Origin: [Mycobacterium] vasticus
GTDB lineage: Bacteria; Actinomycetota; Actinomycetes; Mycobacteriales; Mycobacteriaceae
Assembly: GCF_020181595.1 (NCBI RefSeq)
Contig: NZ_CP084028.1
Span: 160,929-217,850, forward strand
Direction of reading: 5' to 3'
Length of the DNA stretch: 56,922 nt
Position numbers and translations under genes: made by a program. The stretch's first letter is position 1; every line of letters begins with the position of its first letter. Positions 34,102 to 43,290 of the stretch are shown here, piece after piece. The notes beneath the pieces were generated by a model that had not been told where the DNA came from, did no database searches, and saw nothing but the letters and a program-made list of their open reading frames with translations.

Positions 34102-36300
34102 CTACGGGTCGCGGGGGAGGCCCAGCAGTCGCTCGGCGATGATGTTGAGCTGGACTTCCGAGGTGCCGCCGTAAATCGTGGTGGCACGGCTCATCAGCAG
34201 GTACTCGGCCCACTTGCCGGGCAACTGCTCGGGGTCGCCGATCGCGGCGTCACCGGCGAACGTGCCCACCCCGAACTCGGCGTAACCCTGGCCGGTGCGC
34301 ATCGACAGCAGCTTGGACACCGCCGCCGCCGGCATCGGGTCCTTGCCTGCCAATGTCAGCAGCGTCGAGCGCAGGTTGAGCAGCTTGGCCGCGTGCCCCT
34401 CGGCGATCAACTGGCCGGCCCGGCGCTGCTCGCCACTATCGAAGTCGCCGTCGCCGATGAACTCCACGAAGCCGTCGAGGCTGGCCAGGAACGGCATCTC
34501 GGAGCCGCCGATCGACACCCGCTCGGCGGTCAGGGTGTTGCGGCTGACCTCCCAGCCCCGGTTCACCTCGCCGAGCACCAACTCGTCCGGCACGAATACG
34601 TCGTCGATGTAGACCGTGTTGAACATCGCCCCGCCGGTGAGCTCCCGCAACGGACTGACCGTCACACCCTCGGCCTTCATGTCCAACAGGAAGTAGGTGA
34701 TGCCATCGTGTTTGGGGGCACTGGAGTCCGTCCTCGCCAGCAGCGCTCCCCACGAGGAGAACTGCGCAGCCGAGGTCCAGATCTTCTGGCCGCTGATCCG
34801 CCAGCCGCCGTCGACCTTGGTGGCCTTGGTGGTCAGGCTGGCCAGGTCCGAACCGGCGCCGGGCTCGGAAAACAGTTGGCACCAGATCATTTCACCGCGG
34901 AATGTCGGCGGGAGGAATCGCTGCTTCTGCTCATCGGTGCCGAATGCCACGATCGACGGGATCAGCCACGCGGCGATACCCATCGCCTGGCGGCGCACCC
35001 GGCCGGCTGAGAACTCCTGCTCGATGATGATCTGCTCGATCGGCTCGGCGGCCCGACCCCACGGCTTGGGCAGATACGGCAACACCCAGCCGCCCTCGGC
35101 GATCGCCACCGTTCGCTCGTTCTGCTCCATGGCTTTGAGTGCGGCGACGTCGGTGCGGATCTCGGCGCGCAGTTTCTCGGTGTCGGGGTCCAGATCGATG
35201 TCGATCTTGCGCATGCCACCGGCGGTGGCGGTGTCGACGACGCTCTGCGGGCACTTTCCGCGGGCCCCGAAGGACGCGGCGAGGATCAGCGCCCGGCGGT
35301 AGTAGACACCGGCGTCGTGCTCCCAGGTGAAGCCGATCCCACCGTGCACCTGGATGCAGTCCTGGGTGCAGCGCTGCGCGGCGCTCGGTGCCAGGGTGGC
35401 CGCCACGGCGGTCGCGAACTGCACCGTTGAACCGGCGGCGTCCCAACCACTCTCGTCGGCCTCGTCGATCGCGCGGGCGGCATCCCACACCGCGGCGGTG
35501 GCACGCTCGGTGTCGGCGATCATCTCCGCGCACTTGTGCTTGATCGCCTGGAACTGGCCGATGGGCCGGCCGAACTGTTCACGGATCTTGGCGTACTCCG
35601 CGGCGGTGTCAGTGGCCCAGCGAGCTACCCCGACCGCCTCGGCGGACAGCAGCGCCCCGATCAGCGCTTGTGCGCGCGCCGCGGTGAGGTTGCTCAGCAC
35701 CGCGGTGGCGTCGACCTCGACCCCGTCGGCACGCACGTGGGCGATCGGGCGCAACGGGTCCACGCTTTTCACCGGAACGATCTCGAGCTGGTCGGCGCGC
35801 AGCACCACCCAGCGCTGGTCGGTGTCGGTCGCCACCGGCACCACCAGCAGCGAGGCCTGGCCGGCCGCCGCCACGGCACGGGCCTCGCCCCGGATCACCA
35901 GACCCGAACCCTCCGCGGTGGCGGTCAGGCCGGGATTGAGGGTGTAGCTGGCGATCACCTCACCGCCGGCCAGCCCGCTCAGTTCGGCGGCGCCCGGATC
36001 GTTGGCGGCGATCAGGGCGCTGGCTATCGCCGACGGGACGAACGGTCCCGGCACTGCGCCGTAACCGAATTCGGCCAGCACCACGGCCAGCTCCAGGATC
36101 CCGAAGCCCTGCCCGCCCACGCCCTCGGGCAGGTGCACTCCGGCCAGGCCCTGCTCGGCGGCGGCCTGCCAGTACGGCGGTGGATTCGTGATCGGGGTGT
36201 CCATCGCGGCGTGCAGCATCTCCGACGGCACCGCGCGTGCCAGCAGGGACCGCACCGAGTCGGCCAGGTCCTGATGTTCAGAGGTGATCGCTATGGGCAT
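34102..36300 (-). CDS. fadE6: double acyl-CoA dehydrogenase FadE6-like
   Basis: 732 residues, about twice a normal ACAD. An N-terminal ACAD-like half (to ~residue 360: HQDLADSVRSLLARAVPSEM, VHGGIGFTWEHDAGVYYRRA) is joined to a C-terminal half with the full catalytic set (FSEPGAGSDLASLTTKA, WRISGQKIWTSAAQF, VYIDDVFVPDELVLGEVNRGWEV, TTIYGGTSEVQLNIIAERLLGLP). Same layout as Rv0271c. It takes part in fatty acid beta-oxidation. Start ATG at 36300; adjacent to the divergent-oriented fadD2. Confidence 0.92.
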   Translation of the reverse strand: MPIAITSEHQDLADSVRSLLARAVPSEMLHAAMDTPITNPPPYWQAAAEQGLAGVHLPEGVGGQGFGILELAVVLAEFGYGAVPGPFVPSAIASALIAANDPGAAELSGLAGGEVIASYTLNPGLTATAEGSGLVIRGEARAVAAAGQASLLVVPVATDTDQRWVVLRADQLEIVPVKSVDPLRPIAHVRADGVEVDATAVLSNLTAARAQALIGALLSAEAVGVARWATDTAAEYAKIREQFGRPIGQFQAIKHKCAEMIADTERATAAVWDAARAIDEADESGWDAAGSTVQFATAVAATLAPSAAQRCTQDCIQVHGGIGFTWEHDAGVYYRRALILAASFGARGKCPQSVVDTATAGGMRKIDIDLDPDTEKLRAEIRTDVAALKAMEQNERTVAIAEGGWVLPYLPKPWGRAAEPIEQIIIEQEFSAGRVRRQAMGIAAWLIPSIVAFGTDEQKQRFLPPTFRGEMIWCQLFSEPGAGSDLASLTTKATKVDGGWRISGQKIWTSAAQFSSWGALLARTDSSAPKHDGITYFLLDMKAEGVTVSPLRELTGGAMFNTVYIDDVFVPDELVLGEVNRGWEVSRNTLTAERVSIGGSEMPFLASLDGFVEFIGDGDFDSGEQRRAGQLIAEGHAAKLLNLRSTLLTLAGKDPMPAAAVSKLLSMRTGQGYAEFGVGTFAGDAAIGDPEQLPGKWAEYLLMSRATTIYGGTSEVQLNIIAERLLGLPRDP

Positions 36301-36333
36301 GGCTGCGCCTTTCAGTGGGTGCGTGCAGTGAAT

Positions 36334-37284
36334 CTAACAACCAGTCGGTTGGTTGACTACGTGGGTCAGCGGCTGCCCGTCCCGCAGCCGCCGGCAGTTC
36401 TCGACGGCGACGGTCAGATACCTCGCCATGGTGTCGGCGGTGTACCAGCTGACATGCGGGGTCAGCACCACGTTGTTCAGCCGCAGCAGGGGGTTGTCGG
36501 CGGACACCGGCTCGACGGCGAACACGTCCAGGCCGGCGCCGGCCAACCGTCCGGTGACCAGCGCCTCGGTCAGCGCAACCTCGTCGACCACTTCGCCGCG
36601 CGCGGTGTTGATCAGCACTGCGCCCGGCTTCATGCGTCCCAGCGCGGCCCGGTCCAGCAGGTGATGGGTGCTGCTGGTCAGCGGCACATGCACGGAGACG
36701 ACGTCGGATTCGGCCAGCAGCTGCGGCAGCGGGCGCCAGCCGGGCCGCCCGTCGTCACCGGTGCTGGTGTGAAGCACCTCGGCGCCCATCGCGGTGACGA
36801 TCCCGGCCACCCGCTGCGCGATGCTGCCGTTGCCGACCAGCCCGACGGTGCAGCCGCCGATGTCTCGGCAGTGCTCGCCCAGTTCGGGATCGGTGGGCCA
36901 TCCGCGGGCCGCCCGGGTGGCGTGATCCAGTGGCAGCAGCCTGCGCAGCACCGCGAGCATCAGCAGGACCGCGCCCTCGGCCACCGACGCCGCGTTGGCA
37001 CCCGGCATGTTCGCCACCGCGATGCCGAGTTCGGTCGCGGTGCCGACGTCGACGGTGTTGATCCCGACACCGAACTTCTGCACCAGGCGCAGCCGCGGCC
37101 CACTGCGCAGGTCGGAGCCGGGCAACGGTCGCAGCACGTGCCAGAGCACCTCGGCGTCGGCGATCTCAGCAGCGAAGGTGACGTCGTCATCGGCGGCGCA
37201 CCAGCGGATGTCCAGCCAATCCGATTCGGGTGCAACGAATTCACTGACCTTACGCCCGGGAATGAAGTGCGCCAGAACCCGCAC
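36334..37284 (-). CDS. D-2-hydroxyacid dehydrogenase family protein
   Basis: 316 residues from a GTG at 37284. NAD-binding motif VGLVGNGSIAQRVAGIV, where the third position of the usual GxGxxG is intact. Substrate/catalytic segments: NTARGEVVDEVALTEAL (Arg), DVFAVEPV (Glu) and the C-terminal LTPHVSWYTADTMARY (His). It interconverts a 2-keto acid and a D-2-hydroxyacid; phosphoglycerate-dehydrogenase-like in overall form but without an ACT domain. It sits 2 bases after the upstream TetR gene and is probably cotranscribed with it. Confidence 0.85.
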   Translation of the reverse strand: MRVLAHFIPGRKVSEFVAPESDWLDIRWCAADDDVTFAAEIADAEVLWHVLRPLPGSDLRSGPRLRLVQKFGVGINTVDVGTATELGIAVANMPGANAASVAEGAVLLMLAVLRRLLPLDHATRAARGWPTDPELGEHCRDIGGCTVGLVGNGSIAQRVAGIVTAMGAEVLHTSTGDDGRPGWRPLPQLLAESDVVSVHVPLTSSTHHLLDRAALGRMKPGAVLINTARGEVVDEVALTEALVTGRLAGAGLDVFAVEPVSADNPLLRLNNVVLTPHVSWYTADTMARYLTVAVENCRRLRDGQPLTHVVNQPTGC

Positions 37285-37286
37285 GG

Positions 37287-37919
37287 TCAGCAGTCCTTGC
37301 CGGCGTAGATCGCCCGGTAGAACACATTGGACAGGGTGCGGATGCAGGCCTCGTCGTCGGGGTCGGCGCCGCCGGCGAGCTGGGCGTAGCAGAACTGGTT
37401 GAGCATCGACACGATTGCCACGGCCAGCAGTTCCGGATCATCGCCGGGGCAGTGCCCGTCCGCCTGCGCGCGCCTGATCATGTCGGTGATGAGACCGACC
37501 GGTACCGCGCAGATCTCCGCCCAGTAGCGGGCGAAGTCGTCGTTGACGGTCGCCAGTTGCGAGACGCCGACCATCTCCGCGAGGCGGTTGCGGTAGGTGT
37601 GCCAATGCGCTGCGGTGGCCTGCTCGATCCGCTCTCGGTTGGACAGGCCGTGGCGGACCACGCCGGCCGCCCGCTCGCCGGCCTCGTCGCGGAACCGCAG
37701 GGCCCACTGGCGGACCATGGCCTCTTTGGAGTCGTAGTAGTTGTAGAACGATGCCGCCGACCGGCCCGCCTCGGCTGCGATATCGGCAATGGTGGTGGCC
37801 AGCACGCCTTTTCGGGCGATCACGGTGCGCGCGGCCGCGTCGATCGCGGCCTGGGTGCGCCGGCCCCGGTGGGTGGGCAACGGGGCGCGCCGCACGGGTT
37901 GTTCGGAGGGTATCGACAA
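37287..37919 (-). CDS. TetR-family regulator (Rv0273c-like)
   Basis: 210 residues from a TTG at 37919. TetR HTH: RRTQAAIDAAARTVIARKGVLATTIADIAAEAGRSAASFYNYYDSKEAMVRQW, then an all-helical ligand domain. The frame is open upstream well past the divergent VOC gene, but that stretch is the VOC gene's shadow. A perfect 8-bp inverted repeat lies in the divergent promoter (37958-37979). It likely represses itself, the downstream dehydrogenase and the divergent VOC gene. Confidence 0.83.
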   Translation of the reverse strand: MSIPSEQPVRRAPLPTHRGRRTQAAIDAAARTVIARKGVLATTIADIAAEAGRSAASFYNYYDSKEAMVRQWALRFRDEAGERAAGVVRHGLSNRERIEQATAAHWHTYRNRLAEMVGVSQLATVNDDFARYWAEICAVPVGLITDMIRRAQADGHCPGDDPELLAVAIVSMLNQFCYAQLAGGADPDDEACIRTLSNVFYRAIYAGKDC

Positions 37920-37957
37920 CGGAACCGGATTCCTGTCGCTGGGAGTCTGGATCGAAC

Positions 37958-37979
37958 CTGAATCTGATGTTAGATTCAG
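37958..37979. promoter_or_regulatory. palindromic operator CTGAATCT-N6-AGATTCAG
   Basis: Perfect 8-bp arms with a 6-base spacer, centred between the divergent TetR (start 37919) and VOC (start 38007) genes. Size and position are typical of a TetR-dimer operator controlling both directions. The extended repeat AATCTGA ... TCAGATT overlaps it, so the site could hold two dimers. Confidence 0.7.
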
Positions 37980-38006
37980 ATTGCGGTCTTGACCAGAGGA
38001 GTCGCC

Positions 38007-38582
38007 ATGATCAAACCCCACGGGGTCAACACCGAGTTCGAGATCAGCGGGATCAACCACGTGGCGATGGTGTGCTCGGACATGGAACGCACCGTCGACT
38101 TCTACAGCAACATCCTCGGGATGCCGCTGATCAAATCGCTGGACCTGCCGGCCGACGGCGGGCAGCACTTCTTCTTCGACGCCGGCAACGGGGCCTGCGT
38201 CGCGTTCTTCTGGTTCCCCGACGCTCCCGATCGGGTACCCGGCATCTCGTCGCCGGCCGCCATCCCCGGTATCGGCGAGATCACCAGTGCGGTGAGCACA
38301 CTCAACCACCTGGCCTTCCATGTGCCGGCTGAGAAGTTCGACGCCTACCGGCAGCGGCTGAAGGACAAGGGCGTGCGGGTGGGCCCGATCCTCAACCACG
38401 ACGAGTCCGAGTGGCAGGCCAGCATGACGCTGCACCCCGGGGTATACGTCCGGTCGTTCTACTTCCAGGATCCCGACGGGATTACACTGGAATTCGCCTG
38501 CTGGACAAAGGATTTCGCCGCCGACGTCGAACACGTCAGGCCCAAGACCGCGGCCGACAGGCGAGTGCGCGCAGCCACCTAA
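38007..38582 (+). CDS. VOC-family (glyoxalase/extradiol dioxygenase fold) protein
   Basis: 191 residues from the ATG at 38007, preceded by AGAGGAG. The fold is visible from ISGINHVAMVCSDMERTVDFYSNILGMPLIKSLDL (first metal His), LNHLAFHVPAEKFDAYRQRL (second His) and YFQDPDGITLEFACW (Glu ligand). Metal-dependent lyase, isomerase or dioxygenase; the substrate is unknown. Same place as Rv0274. Probably under the TetR that is divergently encoded. Confidence 0.85.
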   Translation: MIKPHGVNTEFEISGINHVAMVCSDMERTVDFYSNILGMPLIKSLDLPADGGQHFFFDAGNGACVAFFWFPDAPDRVPGISSPAAIPGIGEITSAVSTLNHLAFHVPAEKFDAYRQRLKDKGVRVGPILNHDESEWQASMTLHPGVYVRSFYFQDPDGITLEFACWTKDFAADVEHVRPKTAADRRVRAAT

Positions 38583-39226
38583 TCGCGGTACAGGTTCGGG
38601 TTGCCGAGCCTGTCCAGCAGAGCCGTCAGATGCTCGATCAGGCGTTCCGGGGTGAACTGCACCTCCCCGGTCAGCCATGCGCTGATGGTCTGCGCGACCC
38701 CGCCGACCACGAAGTGTCCGGCCGCCTTGATCCGGTCGTTGGCCGGCAGGCGCAGCACCGCACCGGCGTGTTGCCCGGACAGCATCGCCAGCAGAGCACT
38801 GGATTCCGCGCGTTTGCGCACCACCACCGCGTTGCTCAGATGCGCGCCGAACAGCAACCGCCCGATCCGGGTGTCGCCGGCGATGGTCCGCACGATGTTG
38901 GAGATGCCGGCGTGGGTCTGTTGATCCGCCGGCGCGGAATTCACCACCGACCGGGTCTTGGCGGCCAGGTCGGCGATGACGGCGTCGAACACCGCGCTGA
39001 CGAGCTCGTCCTTGTCGGCGAAGCTCTCATAGAAGTAGCGGGCGGTCAGGCCGGCCTCGCGGCAGATCCCACGAACCGTCACCTCGGCGATCTCGGCGGG
39101 CTCGGCGCCGAGCATGTCGAGGCCGGCCGCCAACAGCCGTGCCCGGCGTGAGGCCTGCCGATCTGCGGCATCCACCCCGCCGTAGGGGCGGGGGCCCGAC
39201 GTGTTGGCGGTGACCATACTCACCAT
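38579..39226 (-). CDS. TetR-family regulator (Rv0275c-like)
   Basis: 215 residues. HTH: RRARLLAAGLDMLGAEPAEIAEVTVRGICREAGLTARYFYESFADKDELVSAVF. Two in-frame ATG codons (39226 and 39217) are both possible starts. Convergent with the VOC gene (4-bp overlap) and divergent from the DUF2236 gene (67 bases), which is its likely target. The ligand is unknown. Confidence 0.85.
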   Translation of the reverse strand: MVSMVTANTSGPRPYGGVDAADRQASRRARLLAAGLDMLGAEPAEIAEVTVRGICREAGLTARYFYESFADKDELVSAVFDAVIADLAAKTRSVVNSAPADQQTHAGISNIVRTIAGDTRIGRLLFGAHLSNAVVVRKRAESSALLAMLSGQHAGAVLRLPANDRIKAAGHFVVGGVAQTISAWLTGEVQFTPERLIEHLTALLDRLGNPNLYRD

Positions 39227-39293
39227 CTTGACATCGCGCTGGAACGCGGAGAAATATCAGGAAACGCACGTTTTCAGAATTGGCGGGTAGACA

Positions 39294-40199
39294 GTGGCAA
39301 ACACGGCGATGCACCAGGTAGAGCGGCCAGTCAGTGCGGCAGTCGACCCGAAGCGTCGTCGCGCCGCCCCGCCGAGCCACGCCGGCGAGCTCTCCGACGG
39401 GCTGTTCGGACTCTCGCTGATGGCCGGCACGGCGAACGTGATCATGCAGCTGGCGCGCCCGGGGGTGGGCTACGGCGTGCTGGAAAGCGTCGTCGACAGC
39501 GGGCGCGCGGATCTGCACCCGTTCAAGCGGGCCCGCACCACGATCGGCTACCTGGCGGTGGTCGCGCTGGGCAGCGAGACCGAACAGCTCGCCTTCAAGA
39601 AGGCGATCGACGGGGCGCACCGTCAGGTCCGCTCCACCGAGGACAGCCCGGTGAAATACAGCGCGTTCGACCCGGAGCTGCAGCTGTGGGTGGCGGCCTG
39701 CCTCTACAAGGGCTCGGTGGACCTGTATCGAATGTTCTACGGCGATATGGATGACGACGAGGCCGAGCGGCAATACCAGGAGGCCAAGATCTTCGGCACC
39801 GCGCTGCAGATGCGCCCCGAGATGTGGCCGCCGAACCGGGAGGCGTTCGACCGGTACTGGCAGCAGCAGCTCGACACCAACATCTCCATCGACGCCCCGG
39901 TGCGCAAGTACCTCTACCGGATAGCGACGGTCCGGGCGCGCGGGGTGACGCTTCCGGGCCCACTGCACAAGCTGGTGGAGGCGCCGTCGTTGTTCATCAC
40001 CACCGGATTCCTTCCGCAGCGGTTTCGCGACGAGATGGGGCTGCCCTGGGACTCGGCCAAGCAGCGACAGTTCGATGCCCTGATCGCTGCGTTGCGGGTG
40101 GTCAACAAACTGACTCCCGGGCCGCTGCGGCGGTTCCCGTTCAACGCGCTGATGGCCGACATGCGGTGGCGGATGCGGACAGGGCGCCCTTTGGTGTGA
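39294..40199 (+). CDS. DUF2236 / MpaB-like oxygenase family protein
   Basis: 301 residues from a GTG at 39294. The segment SLMAGTANVIMQLARPGVGYGVLESVVDSGRADLHPFKRARTT is the DUF2236 signature (members include rubber- and MpaB-type haem oxygenases). Histidine in HPFKRARTT and further conserved tryptophans (LQLWVAACL) are visible. Haem binding and oxygenase activity are inferred from the family only. Position and text match Rv0276. Probably controlled by the divergent TetR. Confidence 0.8.
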   Translation: MANTAMHQVERPVSAAVDPKRRRAAPPSHAGELSDGLFGLSLMAGTANVIMQLARPGVGYGVLESVVDSGRADLHPFKRARTTIGYLAVVALGSETEQLAFKKAIDGAHRQVRSTEDSPVKYSAFDPELQLWVAACLYKGSVDLYRMFYGDMDDDEAERQYQEAKIFGTALQMRPEMWPPNREAFDRYWQQQLDTNISIDAPVRKYLYRIATVRARGVTLPGPLHKLVEAPSLFITTGFLPQRFRDEMGLPWDSAKQRQFDALIAALRVVNKLTPGPLRRFPFNALMADMRWRMRTGRPLV

Positions 40200-40396
40200 C
40201 GCCCGGGAGCCGCGGTAGCTGAGAGTCGCCACTGCCGTATCCCAAGGTGTGTCGGGCGCGTTCGGATGTGATCGGGCCCCGAATCTCTCCCCGATTCATC
40301 GTCCGAGCTGCGGTTTTAGTCGCGCGGTCAGGCGAAACCGGCCCCGGGCGGATACGGCGAGCCAAGGCGAATTCACGCTGATCCTGTGATTTGCGT

Positions 40397-40425
40397 TTGA
40401 CAGGCCATGCCCCGGTCTCTAAGTT
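40397..40425 (+). promoter_or_regulatory. SigA-type promoter of the secreted repeat protein
   Basis: TTGACA (40397-40402), 17-base spacer, TAAGTT (40420-40425). The -35 is perfect and the -10 matches 4 of 6 positions. About 50 bases downstream lies an AAGGGGGGA ribosome site and the ATG at 40484. The preceding 40200-40396 holds nothing else I can support. Confidence 0.65.
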
Positions 40426-40483
40426 AACGATGACTTCACAGTCGGGACAAACGTCCACTCAACAACTCCACAAGGGGGGAATT

Positions 40484-41437
40484 ATGAAATCTGTTGCACT
40501 AGGTGTTGTGGCAGGTGGGGCAGTTGCGGCCGCGTTCTTCACGGCCGCGGCGGCCAACGCTGAAGTGACGCCGACGCCGGCGCCGACGTGGGCTCCGAAC
40601 TACTCGATCGACACTGCGGAGCTCCTGCAGGGCGCCAACTCGCCGACCACCTGGGCCGTCGACTCCACCTTCACCAAGGGCTCCACCGTCCTCGAAGGCA
40701 CCACTTACGTCACTTCGTCGGCCGGCGGGTTCAACACCGTGTTCATCGATGAGAACAAGGACGTCTACAACCAGAACCAACTGGGTATGGGTTTCACCAA
40801 CCTCTACTACGACAAGGGTGGCGACGGCAAGGACGTCATCGACATCATCAAGACCCCGTTCGGAAACTTCGACATCTCGTCGATGGCGTCGACGTTCGCT
40901 CCGGCCGACATGTCGAAGCTGACCGAGGCCTCGCCGGCGGAGTTGCTGAAGGACGCCGGTCTGTACAGCGCGCTGAACCTCGGGCTGGACAAGAATGCTC
41001 CGGCCGACGTGAATTGGTCGCCGACGTATGGCGCTGCCCAGCTGCTGGCCGACAAGGACCCGTTCTCGCAGACCTGGCGGGTGGAAGACACCACCTTCAC
41101 CCGGGGTGGCGTGGAGCTCACCGGTACGAACTACCTCACGCAGTCGCTGTTCGGTGGCGGCATCAACAACCTGTTCGTGACCGAGGCCGGCGACGTCTAC
41201 AACCAGAACCAGCTGGGTATGGGCTTCACCAACCTCTACTACGACGCGGACGGCGACGGCAAGGACGTCATCGACATCATGAAGACCCCGTTCGGCAACT
41301 TCGACATCTCGTCGCTCGCGTCGTGGTTCGCGCCGACCGACTACTCGGACGCCGTCGCGGCTACGCCCCTGGCTGATCTGACCGACGCCGGGCTGTACAG
41401 CGCGCTGGACCTAGGGCTGACCCCGGAAGCTCCGTAG
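40484..41437 (+). CDS. secreted protein with two tandem ~135-residue repeats
   Basis: 317 residues. A Sec signal peptide (MKSVALGVVAGGAVAAAFFTAAAANA, cleavage near 26) is followed by two homologous units, residues ~35-169 and ~178-312, in register at a 144-residue offset. Each contains VYNQNQLGMGFTNLYYD, a GDGKDVIDI acidic loop that looks metal-binding, KTPFGNFDISS and DAGLYSAL(N/D)LGL. The repeats are nearly identical at DNA level around 40760-40880 and 41192-41312 (432-bp period), pointing to recent duplication or ongoing conversion. I do not recognise a family with known function; it is probably a cell-envelope or extracellular protein. It has a SigA-type promoter, strong ribosome site and its own terminator, suggesting high expression. 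Confidence 0.8.
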   Translation: MKSVALGVVAGGAVAAAFFTAAAANAEVTPTPAPTWAPNYSIDTAELLQGANSPTTWAVDSTFTKGSTVLEGTTYVTSSAGGFNTVFIDENKDVYNQNQLGMGFTNLYYDKGGDGKDVIDIIKTPFGNFDISSMASTFAPADMSKLTEASPAELLKDAGLYSALNLGLDKNAPADVNWSPTYGAAQLLADKDPFSQTWRVEDTTFTRGGVELTGTNYLTQSLFGGGINNLFVTEAGDVYNQNQLGMGFTNLYYDADGDGKDVIDIMKTPFGNFDISSLASWFAPTDYSDAVAATPLADLTDAGLYSALDLGLTPEAP

Positions 41438-41452
41438 TCAACCAGCCGTAAG

Positions 41453-41490
41453 CACGGAATGCCCCGGTTCGCCGGGGCATTTCGTGTTTC
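41453..41490. terminator. strong bidirectional terminator with UUCG loop
   Basis: AATGCCCCGG (41458-41467), TTCG tetraloop, CCGGGGCATT (41472-41481): a perfect 10-bp stem, further flanked by CACG/CGTG and followed by TTTCGTGTTTC. It lies between the convergent secreted-protein gene and selB, and can serve both. Confidence 0.8.
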
Positions 41491-41500
41491 CCGGCACCAT

Positions 41501-43288
41501 TCAGTGCACGACTTCCCGTTGCACCGCGTCGATCCGGCGCGTCCAGCCGCGGGCATCGAGGTACTCCAGCAGTGGGATCATCACCCGCCGGGTGGTGCCC
41601 AGTGCCTGGCGGGCTGCGCTGGCGGTGAACGGCTGATCCAACCGGGCCAGCTCGCGCATCGCCAGGGCCGGTGCGCTCGGCAGCAGCACCAGTTCCTCGC
41701 GCAGTCGTAGCAGCCGTCCGGCGCGCTCAGCAGCGGCCAGCTCGCGTATCCCCAGTCGCAGTTCGGTCAGGTCATCGGATTCCGGAGCATGGAAAGGGGT
41801 TGCCGCAAGGCGGGTTTCCAGTTCGGCTATCGCGGCTTCGGCCGGCCCGAGGTCACCTGCGGTGTTCGGCAGCCGGATCTGCCCGGCATGCTCCTCCAGC
41901 CCGGCATCGGTGATGAGCGCCTCCAGCAGCCCCCGATCCGGCAGGGTGAGCAGCCCCGCCGCTGCCCCGCGAGAAAGCCCGCCCGCCAACGGATCCTGGC
42001 GCTGTTGCTGCTGCACCGCGTCGATCAGGCGTTGTCGCCATCCGGCATAGCGGGACTCATCGACCCACCAGTCGCCGAGAACCCGGACCCCGGCGGGTGC
42101 CGGCGAGCAGTTGAAACCCAGCGTCCGCAGCCGTCGTTCACGGACGGCTCCCCGCCGGCTCACTTCCGCGGCCGGATCCCCGTTCGGATCGAGACCGGCC
42201 AGCGCAGCGACCCGGCGGACCGCATCGCCCCGGCGCCGCAGTACGGGCGGGTCGGCATCGAGCACCGTCACTCCGCCCAGGATGCTGCGGGCTCCGGGAT
42301 CACGCAGCAGCAGGCGGTCCGAGAGGGACAGCGGCACAGGGTATTCCAGCATCAGGCGCGCGTGATCGTGGTCGAAACACCGCAGCCGGGCCGGCACGGC
42401 GGCGGTGCCGGCGTGGACGGCGAGACGCTCGGGTGCGTCATTCAGCGATGCGCCGGTTTCACGCCGTACGTCGACGACAGCGGTGGTGAACCACGCGTCG
42501 GGGGCCACCAGGACGTCGCCGCGTCCGGCGTCACCGGCAGCCACACCCCGCAGGTTGACCGCCACCCGGGCGGTGGGGCCGAGCGCTGCGTGCGGCTCGC
42601 CGCAGCTCTGCAGCCCGCGGACCACCACGTCGCGCGGCTGTCCACGATGCACCAACTGCAGGTGATCGCCGACGGTCAGGGTTCCGGCGGTCAGGGTGCC
42701 GGTCAGCACCGTCCCGGCGCCGGTGATGCTGAATGATCGATCGACCCACAGCCGGACCCGTCCGTCCGCTTGGGGTGCCGGCGACCGGGCCAGCATGTCG
42801 TCGAGGACCGCCCGCAGCGTGTCCAGGCCGGTGCCGTCGGCTGCCGACACGACGACCAGTGGGGCATCATGCAGGCCGGTCTGGGCGAGTTCACTTCGGG
42901 CCTGCTGTGACACCTCGTCGATGCGTGCGGCGCCGGCCCGATCGGCTCGGGTGAGTACCACCAGCCCCTGTGAAATACCCAGGGCCGCAAGGGCATCACG
43001 ATGGTCGCCCGATTGCTCCTGCCAGCCTTCGTCGGCGGCGACCACGAAGCAGACGATCGAGGCGGGCCCCAGCCCGGCCAGGGTGTTGGGCAGGAAGCGT
43101 TCGTGGCCCGGGACATCGACGAAGGCCATCTGCTGACCTGATGGCAGTGTGGTCCAGGCGAATCCGAGGTCGATGGTGAGCCCGCGGCGGCGCTCCTCGG
43201 CCCACCGGTCGGGTTCCATTCCGGTCAATGCGCGCACCAGGGTGGATTTGCCGTGATCGACGTGGCCGGCGGTGGCGACGACAAACAC
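41501..43288 (-). CDS. selB: selenocysteine-specific elongation factor
   Basis: Delivers Sec-tRNA to ribosomes paused at UGA by binding the SECIS hairpin. 595 residues from the GTG at 43288 (VFVVATAGHVDHGKST); a TTG at 43294 that overlaps the selA stop is the alternative. EF-Tu-like GTPase motifs: G1 GHVDHGKST, G2 around RRGLTIDLGFAW, G3 DVPGHE, G4 TRAD. Beta domains follow (SFSITGAGTVLTGTLTAGTL), then C-terminal winged helices (to VMIPLLEYLDARGWTRRIDAVQREVV) that bind SECIS RNA. Last gene of the tRNA-Sec-selA-selB unit. Confidence 0.94.
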   Translation of the reverse strand: MFVVATAGHVDHGKSTLVRALTGMEPDRWAEERRRGLTIDLGFAWTTLPSGQQMAFVDVPGHERFLPNTLAGLGPASIVCFVVAADEGWQEQSGDHRDALAALGISQGLVVLTRADRAGAARIDEVSQQARSELAQTGLHDAPLVVVSAADGTGLDTLRAVLDDMLARSPAPQADGRVRLWVDRSFSITGAGTVLTGTLTAGTLTVGDHLQLVHRGQPRDVVVRGLQSCGEPHAALGPTARVAVNLRGVAAGDAGRGDVLVAPDAWFTTAVVDVRRETGASLNDAPERLAVHAGTAAVPARLRCFDHDHARLMLEYPVPLSLSDRLLLRDPGARSILGGVTVLDADPPVLRRRGDAVRRVAALAGLDPNGDPAAEVSRRGAVRERRLRTLGFNCSPAPAGVRVLGDWWVDESRYAGWRQRLIDAVQQQQRQDPLAGGLSRGAAAGLLTLPDRGLLEALITDAGLEEHAGQIRLPNTAGDLGPAEAAIAELETRLAATPFHAPESDDLTELRLGIRELAAAERAGRLLRLREELVLLPSAPALAMRELARLDQPFTASAARQALGTTRRVMIPLLEYLDARGWTRRIDAVQREVVH

Positions 43289-43290
43289 GC

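Noticed and set aside
37920..38678. Extended N-terminus of the Rv0273c-like TetR reaching into the VOC gene
   Set aside because: The extra text is antisense to the VOC gene; the TetR fold starts after the TTG at 37919.
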